Shown here piece by piece: positions 22,366 through 32,540 of a stretch of DNA of 45,153 nt. Location: assembly GCA_018524725.1 (NCBI GenBank), contig JAEUWP010000612.1:1-45153 (forward strand), written 5' to 3'. The DNA is from Podaxis mareebaensis (lineage: Eukaryota > Basidiomycota > Agaricomycetes > Agaricales > Agaricaceae). The translations under genes and the position numbers were made by a program. Below the pieces are notes generated by a model. It saw only the letters and a program-made list of their open reading frames with translations, made no database searches and had not been told where the DNA came from. Each line of letters begins with the position of its first letter. Positions within the stretch are counted from its first letter, which is position 1.

Positions 22366-24678
22366 TTAATCATCATCAACAACTGATGTACTATGGATAA
22401 CTGGTGGCATTTGTGCTGCCACTTTCTTGCGCCTCACTCTCTTCTGAGCCAGGGGAGCAGCACTGTCAGGGTCTTCATTCTCATCATTGACCTGCCTGGT
22501 GCATTTCCTGGGTTTCTTGTATGTTTGGCCTTCATCACTCTGCTTCTTTTGACCCTTGACAGGTTGGCCTTGGACTTGTTCCATGAGTTTATCAACTTCA
22601 TGCTGACTCATTGGAACCCAGACACATGTATTCTGTTGAAGGGCATTGTGGAGAGCATGTATATTGTCAAGGCAAGAAATGTTGTAGGGCAATGTAAACT
22701 TGACACCCTCTGGCCATCCTCTGAGTTGGATCTTGTGACAGAGATGGATGGCTGTATCATAATTTTCGTAGTTCATATGAGAGTCGTTATGGTTGAGAGT
22801 CTTATCTGTTCACGAATCAGTTCGATCACTCGTAGGAACACGACATAAATGCAATGGCATACTGCAGTTCTGGAGTATCAGTCTCACACATTCTTTCTGC
22901 ATGTCAACCAAGGTATGTTCTTTCTCTTTACATCTCTAATAAGGCTTTGCTGCTTGTGTAAAATATGATGACATGACTCACTTTTATTTTTTGTGCATGC
23001 CCACATCTCAAACATTCATGCAGTTTCATTGACAGTGACATTATGCTTGTCTTCAAGATAATCAAGGGCACTGTGGGACTCAACCCATGAAGGTATTGCA
23101 CCATCATTAATATGGGTGCATGAGAACATCCCAAACCCAATCACACTGGTTCACTCAGCCAGTTCATTGTACTATCTAGTGATTAGGATGTGACTGATAC
23201 ATCCAGGACAGTATGTACCTCAGTCTGTATCCTTTTTACAGTATGCTGATAGTCCATAGTTGCAGCATGATTGTTTACATGTGCTCCAGTGGCTTTTGTC
23301 TCCCACATATCTTCGACGGCCTTGATTGCTGCTTCTTTCTGTGCTCTGGTCATTCGCTCTGGCCAAAGATCTTCATCTGCATCCAAGGCCCTCCATATTT
23401 CTGGTAGCTTTGCACATTGACCTGCAGGCAAATCTGTTATACCCCAGGGCTCAGAACAATTCAAGTATGACCAAGGTGAGACTTGTATCACTCACCCTCG
23501 TTCATCTGTTTCACCTTTAGGTGGAGCAATGCATTGTGAAGCAAGATCTTTCATTTTCTTTGATAGTTGGACCAATGGTCCACAAGTCGCATGACATACT
23601 CTATCTTCTTGCTGTGTTTCTTGGCCAGTTCCTTGATGTGGTGGTCCCTTTCTGCATTCAGTTCTCTGATGTCACAAGCTAAGGCCAATGCCTTCTGTTG
23701 ATACACTTGTTGAGAGATTCGAGCAGTAAGTTTGTCCTTGTGCTTGGAGAAGTGTGACATTGGAATTTTTTTCTTGAGTGGGTTTTGAGCCACATGGCTT
23801 TTCACCAAAAGGATAGGGACTCAGGCAATGTCCCCAGCTACAGTTGCACCAGTGAAAACCAGTGTGTCTTCAACATTTGCAGTTGACATGTTCTGGCCAG
23901 GGATGGATACATTCTCAGTTGTAGCTGTCAGATTCTTGGAATGAGGGGAGTGAGAGGTGGAAGTGTCCTGGTGTATGGCCAGTGCATTCTCAGGGCAGAG
24001 AATGGACGTGTTTCTGGGTATAGCTGGATTGTACTCAAGGCAAAAGGGGGACGTGACCTGGGGTGCATTCAGTGCATTCTCAGAGTCAGGAGTGGATGCA
24101 CCCTGAGGTACATTCAGTATGTTCTCAGAATCAGGAGTGGACACGCCCTGGGGTACATTCAGTGTGTTTCCAGAATCAGGGGTGGGTGTGCCCTCCTCCT
24201 CAGGGTGGGGAGTGTGCACACTCTGGGATACATGTGGTGCATTATCAGGGAGGGGAGGAGACATGCTCTTTGGTACAGCTGGCACATTCTCAGGGCAGGG
24301 AGTGCACACACTCTGGGATACACCAGGTGTATTGTCAGGGAGGGGAGGAGACATGCCCTCAGGTATAGCTGGCACTTTCTCAGGGTGGGGAGCATATGTG
24401 CTCTGGGATACACCTGATGCATCATTGGGGAGGGGAGGGGACACACCCCCAGATATGGCTGGCATGTTCCCTGACTGAGGTATGTGCACATTCCAGGGGA
24501 CAAATGGTACATTGTCATATGCACCTGACATGTTTTCAACACTAACAGTGGACACAGACATGTTCTTGGGTGTGGCTGGTACATTTTCAACCCTGGAGGA
24601 TGCATCCTGTAGTGTCCTAATAAATGCCTGTTTGAGGGCAGTGGACTGGTTTGCTGAAGTAGCAGTCATTGGATTCAA
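22366..24678 (-). pseudogene. Coiled-coil protein with proline-rich repeats, family known only from agaricomycetes
   Basis: Starting at 24678, the first about 285 codons are Pro/Ser/Thr-rich with tandem repeats: a 15-residue unit (STPDSENILNVPQGA and variants) and a 30-residue unit containing SPPLPDN and GVSQSV. A Lys/Glu-rich helical part follows (SHFSKHKDKLTARISQQVYQ, LNAERDHHIKELAKK; coiled coil likely). After an intron at 23495-23422 comes LPEIWRALDADEDLWPERM and a long helix. Further on, INDGAIPSWVESHSALDYLE is seen, and the C-terminus has MNYENYDTAIH and LRGWPEGVKFTLPYNI. From memory, this order is that of a widespread agaricomycete hypothetical family with no known function. Four in-frame TGA stops (23823-23821, 23553-23551, 23018-23016, 22812-22810) all sit where CGA would restore arginine. 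Around 23170 the frame is unclear (an intron or an indel). Probably dead. Confidence 0.65.
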
Positions 24679-24950
24679 TGAATGGTGAACACTGTTTTCA
24701 CTCGCTGGAGATGAGGAATATGGTGAGTTCTTGTCTTCAATGAAATAAAATGACTGACCAGTATGTTGAGTAGCAGTAGGCGCCTCAAAAACATCAACTT
24801 CTACTTATATATATTTCACAGGGTGGGTTTTTTGAATTGAAATCTAGTTATTTTGTCTGTCCACTGTCAATGTGAGTTTTTCACTGTCATTATTCCAATA
24901 TTTAGAGGCTAATTAATGTGCAACTATCAGTAGGCTTGCCACTCAAGTCA

Positions 24951-25008
24951 ATGATCTTGATTACTGCCCATCAACAGTGACTTGAATAGTGACTGTAATC
25001 AAGATCAT
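24951..25008. repeat. Perfect 14-bp inverted repeat (hairpin)
   Basis: ATGATCTTGATTAC (24951-24964) and GTAATCAAGATCAT (24995-25008) are perfect complements around a 30-nt loop. They lie between the divergently transcribed passenger genes of the KDZ element. It could be a regulatory hairpin or binding site in a shared promoter, or the remnant of a small insertion. Confidence 0.6.
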
Positions 25009-25229
25009 ATGTTGGGGCTTCTATTGTTTATGTGGATTTTCCCAAGCTCCCAGCCTTTAAATTAGTTGCTTTCCACTCACTATGTCTTTCATTCCCCCAT
25101 TTCACCTCCCAACACCTCAGATTATGAAAACTTTCCAATGCTCTCAGGACTCACAATATGCTCAAGGTTGTTTCCTGTGCCCCAAATTGTGACTGTGTGC
25201 TGACATTTTGCCCTAGACTCATCTGAAAT

Positions 25230-26275
25230 AACTTCAACTCTAGGTAAGCTCAGTCTGTTCACAGCCAAGGAGTGGAAGCAAGCCAGTGCTGCACCTGGCA
25301 AACTGGACATCAATGACATCTTTGGGACATTCCCAACTGCCTCCCAAAAGTCTCCATCAAAGCCTGTCACTCAGGTCTGTTCCACGAGCCCCACCAAGAG
25401 GGTGAAGTTCACCACATATGCAATCTACTATGGTAGGAAAATTGGTGTAACTGATGTCTGGTGCATCTACGTAGCTTGCTGACTTTCCAGTATTTTGACT
25501 GATGTTCATGCCAGGTCAGCTGCTGAAGTCTTGGTTAACAGCATTGAGAAAGCCCAATGGAAGGGTTTTCACACTGTCCTTGATGCCTGCATTGATTTCA
25601 AGCAGAGGTACAATGCAGGTAAGATAGGATGCCCTGGAGAGGGACTGCCACTGCTGATCTGGCCCACTAACATTCTGTTGTAAGTGACTGACTTCCTCCT
25701 GTCATATGGTTGCTAATGAATCCCGTGAAGCAACAGCCTCACAACCATTGACAGTGTGAGTGGTGGCCCTAGGTTTGTTATCTATGTAATAATGTACAAG
25801 CATTGCTAACATACTTCTCAGTAGCATTGATTCTCAATTCTCCACTGTCTTTGTGTGTGCAGCCAAAATGAAACCTAGCATTAATGAATTGAACCTGACT
25901 CCATCTCCACTTGCTGCATCAAATGTGGTAAACTCACCTATCACCGACTCAGGTAAGCACCATAGATCTGTCAGCTTGATGCTCCCATTGGAACATACTT
26001 TAGATAATGCAGTCTTTGCCATTGTGTGTGGCAAGTTCCTGGGAGTGTTCCCTGACTGGTAGGTAATAGCATCACAGTAATTTGGTCTAACTGATCCCCC
26101 TCGGTAGTGCCTTTGTCGACGTCACCCTTGGATCATCTGGAAAAGGGGTTGTCATGTCCTTTGCTAGTGAGGCTGACACTGATGCAGCCTTTGTTCGTGC
26201 TTTCATGAGCTCCCAGCTTATTGCATACCATGATGATGGTACTGTCCATCATGTGTTTGGACTGTTCATGTAGTT
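25230..26275 (+). pseudogene. Protein with two RNase H1 N-terminal (viroplasmin-like) domains, probably decayed
   Basis: Exon-like pieces on the plus strand follow each other: LSLFTAKEWKQASAAPGKLD, then a first domain TTYAIYYGRKIGVTDVW (about 25415-25463) continued after an intron by TDVHARSAAEVL ... AQWKGFHTVLDACIDFKQRY (25498-25614). A linker MKPSINELNLTPSPLAA (from 25867) leads to a second domain NAVFAIVCGKFLGVFPDW (26008-26060), continued after an intron by FVDVTLGSSGKGV and SFASEADTDAAFVRAF (26107-26205). Both copies keep the pattern Y/F-x-V-x-x-G-R/K-x-x-G-V-[FY]-x-x-W ... KGF ... EA ... F of the hybrid-binding N-terminal domain of RNase H1. No RNase H catalytic part follows. Known domains of this kind bind RNA/DNA hybrids or dsRNA. 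Splice junctions are uncertain, so it may be intact or broken. It is a passenger in the KDZ element. Confidence 0.5.
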
Positions 26276-27600
26276 AGTTGAATAACCTTGTCTCTGTTGC
26301 CTCAAGTTTTGTAACCATCATGCATCTAAATGATTCCCTTTCACCAACACCCACACAGAATGAATTGTTGCCCATGAGATGACTGTAAGCCAAACCCCAG
26401 ATGTGTACAATGAAGCCAGTATGCATGAGGCCTCTTCCACCTTAAATTGAGGCTGTGAGTGACACTGTGTCAGCTCGTGAGTCCAAAACAAGTTGGAAAA
26501 GCTAATGAAAGGAAAAGAATTTATGTTTTTTAATGTGTTTCTGGAGACAATTATAGACCTCCTTAGTCAACATGTAGAATAACATATGTAAGGGATTAGA
26601 AAGAAGAGGATCAGCAGGTCAACATGGTTGCTGTGGAAGCAGTTACAACTGCCAAGTGCTTGTCACTCCAACACAGTGAGAAATAGCCTATGGATCACAG
26701 CTATGCTTTCTTCAACTCTGAACCTTCTGCACATCTCCTACACTTAACAAATGTGACACTCATGAGATAGACTGGCCATTGTATCATGATCTCCAATGAC
26801 TTCCAGTGCAACTTCTCAATCTTGGTTGACAAAACCATTATCTATATAGGTTAGTGCACTTCCAGCATTTGGCTGTCTTGTGTGTCATAAGGAATGTGTT
26901 CAAGAACATCCCAATCAGAGATGACACTGAGCCATGGAAATGACATGCACAGGAATGTCAACTTGACTTGTGCAGGGTTGAAAGACTAGTGTAACTTCAC
27001 TAGATCAGCTGGCATGCAGAACAGATGGTTCACTGCGACACTGTTGGCTGAGTATTGTAACCAGTCAGTTGTCTCCATCCTTGTGACAATGGCTTCTTTG
27101 TCGCAACATTGCAAGGGTAGGATTTGCACATTACCACATTTACAGCTACAACTATATTATACTACTTATGGAGCACGCCATTACAACTAACAACTATACA
27201 ACTACAGTTCAGCTGCTCAGAGTAACATAGATAACTTTTCTTTCAAGCACCCACCATCCCTTCACCTCTACCTGACAAGTGATGGGAGTTTGGTCTGATC
27301 CTCAGAGCAGGCTAAGAGGTCTTGCTTGCTAATCCATATCACCTCACCCTAGGCATGTCATACCATGTTCAATGACATTCTGTTGCTCATTGGGTGCATG
27401 TATTGTCGATCCCTTGAACTAATTTATCTTGATGATGATCATGCAAACCAAATTTAGACATGCCTATATACCCTTTATGCCATCACCCTCAGAACTCATC
27501 TTCGACTCTCATACCAAATACCACTGACACAGCATCCTTCCACTGCCCAAAAATGCAATGCCACTTTGGGCCTTCAACCAGCTCCAGAAGAGTAATGTAT
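26276..27600. other. Internal KDZ element spacer
   Basis: CpG-poor DNA with many stops on both strands and no recognised gene. The 5' leader or first exons of the transposase gene downstream may lie in the right part. Confidence 0.4.
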
Positions 27601-30600
27601 ATATCTTCTCATATCACTGACAGCAGCCATGTCTGAGAGGTACATCATTTCAACACACAGGAATTATGTGAAAACTTGGACAGAGACCTCACCAGTATGA
27701 GGAAGTGTAAAGCAGGTGTGTCAACATTATGTACTGTAAGCTGGATTTGACTCAGTTATTCCACAGAAGCAGAGGAACTGGAGGCACAAGAGAAATATCA
27801 TCATTTGGATCTTCCAAATGATGACTCCTGTGAGAACTCACCCAGTTTAGATGATCAACAACTGCAGGCAGTAATGTGAGGAGATACAGTATTGGACATC
27901 AGTCATGCTGGTGGTGAGCTTCTACAAATTCTCCTGGATGACAAGTCAAATCATCCAAACCAGTGAGTAGAATCCACTGATCTGTTCGCCATCCTCTTCT
28001 GACACTGGGATTCTTGCATAGGACATTTCGTTCTGACCACTGCACTTGACAAGACCACACAGAAAATCAAACCCAGTCATTTAACCAGCAGATGCCTCAA
28101 ATGATAGATGCCTTCATGGAGTGGCAGCATCAGACATCATCTCAAGGGTTAGAGCAGGCATACCCAACATCATCAACAGTGGAGATGCCTTTGGGACTTC
28201 AACTGGAGGTAGTTGACATTTTTTGTGAGTGTTCTCCCCTAATTGGTGGTTGAACTGGGACTAATTCAACATAGTTACACAGATCCTTCCAACCAATATT
28301 GTGGATGGACCAACAGGAATCGCTGCCACCTTGATTCAGGAGGGGATGATCCCATCCACACCTCTACAACCCTCTACAGCCATCACAATGCATACTCTTA
28401 AATGGTTTCATGCTGCCCACTTGCAGTGTCCTCACCTTTTGGTCGAATCATTTGTGAAGACACTTGCAGACACTCATGGTTCCATTTTCTGACCACATCT
28501 CACCAAGCAGTTTACTATTGCCTATGATCTATATTTACAGCTCTGTGATGCTGTCCGACAATGTGTTCTCACAATTCTTAACAGGAACAGTGACAAGTGG
28601 AGGCTGAAGAATGCCTGTTCAGCCTGCACTTACAAACTGGAGGATGAACCTCCTCTTGGCTTCAGCATGCTAGTTGCAATGGATGGCAATGATTCATTAA
28701 AGCACATCCAATGTAAGGACATACTTGAGGGTCCAGAAGAAATGGTATCTATTTCAAAAGAACTTCCTGACTCTCGTAAGGTGACAGGTGACTACTACAT
28801 TCCTCGAGCTGTTGTCGATCACTGGGCACAGGACTGCACAATCAGTGGAGATGGCAATGAAGATCTATGGCTCAGCACTACACCTGCTGAAATGCCAGGC
28901 ACAGATATGCCATGTTCTTCTCACTGGAAGAACATGATGAGTGACAAAATGTCCAGGATGTGGGGTGTGTTTGATGAAGCTGGCATATTCATATTGCTTT
29001 GTTGCCATGGTTTTGCACTGGTGCTTACAGACATTGTCAGAAGTGGAGAACAGTAAGTGATTCATGTTAATGAAGAATCTATCATTGAATTTTCATTTGT
29101 TAGGTTGAAGTATCCTCTCGCAGTGGCTGAAGTGCTCATGGATGCTTTCAGCCCAGGAATAGGTGGTGGTTATGATATTGGCTGTAGATTTTCAATGACC
29201 CTTGCTCATAGTGATCTGGGGCCACATGCGAAGGACCTGAACTACACCCCCCTTGTTGGTGCTTTCCATGGTCATGCCCACAACCGCCTCTGCCAGCTCT
29301 TGAATCTCACAACCTATGTTGAGGGCCTGGGCCTGGAGGACCTTGAGGGCTGTGAACACTTCTTCGCAAAGTCAAATGCACTCACTTCCACTATTCGATA
29401 TGCAAATCCATTCCATCACCAGCAGAAAATTGTTGAGTTCATCAAGTACATGGATATGTTTGAGACGTCGCAGAATTTGAGTATGGGAAGCAATATATGT
29501 TGTATTGCAAAGGTTACACTGACCAAGATCACTCAACAGGTTTGTTCCTTGTCAACAATTACAAGCAAGCTCTCAACATCATCCAAGGTGAAGAAAGTGT
29601 ACTCCACACTCTGCAAGAACACAGGATTGAAGACCCAGGCTGCTTCAAACAATGGATTGAAGAAGAACAAGTGTATCTACAAGCCTTATCAGTGGAGCCA
29701 ATCAAAGAAACAATGGAGATGGAATACTATCAATGTCTAGTGGATTATCACAAGTGTGAGTATGTGGTTCCATTCTTCTTGTTGTTTGTTGTACCTCATG
29801 GACAAATCTTTACAGTACAGGGAGCAGTACAATGAAGTAAACAAGGGCACCAATAAGTACGTGGATTCATCAAGTTTCACAAGTGGCCAGGGAGGCTACA
29901 AGGTGCTGAAGGGCACAGGATTGGCAACCAAGCTTTGTCTTGCAAGGGACTGGAGGGATCAGAAACTCCATGAAGTCGAGGAGATGGAGGAGAAACTTGG
30001 GATTAGGGAGCACTGGACACCAGGTTCTGAGCCATGGGTAAAGGCAGCAACAATGGTGAGCAAGAGGCACTATCAATGTTGCCTCGATGAACTTGAGGCA
30101 TTAGTGGTTGCCCGAGTTTTTGAGCTTTTGAAGATGAATATGTCACAAACAGGTATGTCATTGTTATTCAATATGAATGGATCTATTGAATGAGGTGTAG
30201 GCTATAAGCTCCATCAGCACATTGTGAAGGCATTATGTGCATGCTCCCTTGCCATCAAGTCAGCACTGGAGCAATACAATACTGCAGCCCTCACAATGCA
30301 ACCACGATGTCCAACATTAGACTGGGAAGAGGTTGTCGATTACACATTCCTCTCTGATTTTGATCTCCTTTGGGAGTCTTGCCAAGACATTCAGGATTGT
30401 CCCTGGGCTCACCCTGTCCTCCACAATCTCATGGACAAGTACTTCAGGATCTTGCATGCCAAAGAGGAGATTGTCAGACTAAACACTGAAATTAAGCAGG
30501 TGATTACACATCTCCAAGATGAATTTCACTTCCTGTCCAGCAAGGAGACAGAGCTTGAGTCAACTGATCCACTTCTTGCCTACCAGGTCCACCTCTATCG

Positions 30601-30868
30601 ACTGGAGAGGATGCGATATCTTGAGCTGCACATGAGCAGATTCAAGAAACTGGCCTTGTTGAAGGGTTTTATGGGAAGTACATCTATTGGCACCCCTCTG
30701 AATAGGAGCTTACACACTGGGGCCACAAACACAGTGGGTCTGGGCAATGACAGTGAAGATGTGGTGCCACCCATTGACTGTGATGACTCAGATGACGAGA
30801 ACTTTAAGGCTAACCCTGACACATCATTCAGAGATAGACTAGAAACCATGTTGACAGTAGTTGGTTAG
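27600..30868 (+). pseudogene. KDZ transposase (Kyakuja-Dileera-Zisupton, CxC1-like), interrupted by TGA stops
   Basis: Eight exons join in phase: up to 27715, 27767-27962, 28022-28224, 28275-29052, 29104-29480, 29540-29753, 29821-30152 and 30201-30868 (TAG). Introns are 48-67 nt with GT...AG. This gives roughly 920 residues or more, normal for the family. The RNase H-fold catalytic acids appear intact: D in MDGNDSLK (28682-28684), D in GGYDIGC (29174-29176) and E in GCEHFFAKSNAL (29354-29356). Family landmarks also include WRLKNACSACTYKLEDEPPL, WGVFDEAGIFILLCCHG and VGAFHGHAHNRLCQL. Towards the C-terminus it is helical with an acidic end. In-frame TGA stops at 28490, 28047, 27877 and probably 27634 lie in the first third, each where CGA would fit; the rest is open. 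The family catalyses cut-and-paste transposition of large elements. The start codon was not found. As it stands the gene is dead. Confidence 0.88.
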
Positions 30869-31260
30869 ATTTGAGTATTATAAATACTGTACAAATGTTC
30901 TAGAAATATTTCTGGTGCATTCACATTGAGTGAGAGTTTCAGGAAGGGGGTCAATAGAGAGAACCAGTATTGATACCTACAATGACCTGACTAACCTGTG
31001 CAAAACCCATACCTTCATGTGCAGGAGTCTGCAGATTGCCCGCATGAAGATCTACTTCAGGGTCCATGCTAGATGTGGGAGTAGAAGCCCATATTCATGT
31101 CTAACTGATTTTCATTGTCAGGGGTGGGTGAACAGATGTACACAAGAATTAGTGTGCACTCAAGAATATCATCTGATAATTGCATGAGATAATACTATTG
31201 GTAATGTCTGACATGCATGCCAAGCTCTTCTAGTGAGTCATATTATTATGATATATAGGT

Positions 31261-31280
31261 GATATTATTGTACAGTGCCC
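31261..31280 (-). repeat. Right inverted end of the KDZ element (putative)
   Basis: Reads GGGCACTGTACAATAATATC on the minus strand, matching the left end. TAATCA lies just outside at 31285-31290. Confidence 0.5.
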
Positions 31281-31425
31281 TGTGTAATCAACCAGTGATA
31301 AGGGACTGGGCACTAGGACTAGTGAACAAGAGAACCTGGTGGGTCTGAATGAGAGAGAAAATACATAAAGCTTCTAACCATGGGTACACTCAACACAAGG
31401 GGAGACAGACATTCATAGTGGTTTC

Positions 31426-32214
31426 TGTTATGAATATTTCAGACTCCGAGATCACCGAGGAGACCAAAGAGCCCGAGCAGCAAGCTTACGAAGAATGGGA
31501 TTTGATGAAGCGCATGATGGTAAGCCTCTGGCAGGAAACCATGGAGTTGTGACAGATGCTTGATTGGGAAATGTGCAAAAAGGTGGACGAAGCGTGTCGT
31601 TACCACGGAATATACTTCCCATGTGATGATGACTTGTGATCAGACACTGAACTTACTACTTCCTATTTCAGACACTCTTCTATATTTGGACTAGGTATCA
31701 GTTTCATCTCTTCTGACATACTTGCATTTGCATCAATTATGCTTGCTCTTACAGACTTTCGTCGTATGCCATATGCACTCCACCCTTCTATGAATTCCAT
31801 TTCTATATGCCTTCCTCTTATTCGTCTTCTATGTTACTATTGATCTACTTCCTAAAGTAGTCATAGGACTTTGTATATGTACACCGCCTGGACATGTAGA
31901 TTAGCCAAGTCTAATCTTAACACATGTTACCTACTCTTGGGTCTTGAATAAGTCCAAGTCTAACGTAGCATGTTAAGTCTACGTTCTCTTTGCCCTTGTG
32001 TGCAGCTTTCCTCTCCAAGGCTTCTCTTTAGCGTTTTGTCCTATGGAGTGTGTGATCTATATGAGTTCACTGCCTAGAGACAATGTGAACAGCCACCCAA
32101 GGTTAAACAGAGCAGCTCATTCAGACCTGTATAGGACAAGGACCTCTGCTCATCTCACTTACAAGGATAGGCTCCGACTTAGGCATTGCTTAGCCAAAGA
32201 AGAACCTTGTAACA
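31426..32214 (+). repeat. 5' LTR of the chromovirus element
   Basis: 31426-31958 is aligned without gaps to 42897-43429 (533 bp), proving the LTR pair. The left border TGTTATGAATATTTCAG has the 3' copy TGTTACGAATATTTCAG as its partner. The right border is not fixed by comparison because the 3' copy is interrupted. GTAACA at 32209-32214 would pair with the initial TGTTAC and is my best estimate. The first about 210 bp are coding-like: they repeat the C-terminus of the third ORF (see 41413-43110). All differences from the 3' copy are CpG-type transitions. Confidence 0.85.
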
Positions 32215-32540
32215 TCAAGATTAGACTTCCCTTGTGTGCTGATCCCACATTGTAACTTTTCCCTCGACTACCATTCTCATTGCTCCGCACTGTGCAAGTA
32301 GTCACCCCAAGGTTCTCATTGCTTCACGCTGTGCCATCGGGACATCATTGGTTCTCATTGCTTCGCACTGTGCCTAAACAACACCAAACCCCCCCCTCCT
32401 TGGCTGTAATTCACCCACTTGTTGTTTGGTGGTCTGACAAGGAAGTCTGTAATACGCCCACTCGACGTTTGGTGGTCTGTCAGGAGAAAACCCTCTGACT
32501 ATAAATTGTGTCAACGTCTGTCAAGGTGAAGTGTTCTTGA
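32215..32540 (+). repeat. Leader of the chromovirus with short repeats
   Basis: Three copies of a 22-bp unit close to TTCTCATTGCTTCGCACTGT lie at about 32275-32373, and two copies of CACTTGTTGTTTGGTGGTCTG (or a variant) at about 32412-32482. ACTATAAATTG at 32498 is TATA-like. This may still be part of the LTR. No coding sequence is seen. Confidence 0.45.

Larger units (their letters stand above)
22133..31284 (+). mobile_element. KDZ-type DNA transposon with two passenger genes (putative boundaries)
   Basis: 20-bp inverted ends with one mismatch (GGGCACTGTAGAATAATATT at 22137-22156; its near-complement at 31261-31280) enclose three genes. These are a coiled-coil/repeat protein (minus), a protein with two RNase H1 N-terminal-like domains (plus) and the KDZ transposase (plus). 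Just outside the ends, TAATCA occurs at 22127-22132 and again at 31285-31290, fitting a decayed target-site duplication; KDZ elements are known to make 8-bp duplications. The left end carries extra degenerate CATGGGTGC/CATGGGCAC motifs. CpG is strongly depleted over the whole interval. That the passenger genes belong to the element, and not to an older insertion site, is inferred from their position between the ends. Orientation follows the transposase. Confidence 0.55.

Noticed and set aside
23941..24478. CRISPR-like or satellite array
   Set aside because: The repeats are in-frame 15- and 30-residue protein repeats with no unique spacers, in a eukaryotic context.
27629..27715. Start of the KDZ transposase at ATG 27629
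   Set aside because: That frame does not join the next exon in phase; the neighbouring frame (SMRKCKA continuing into EAEELEAQEKY) does, so the start lies elsewhere.
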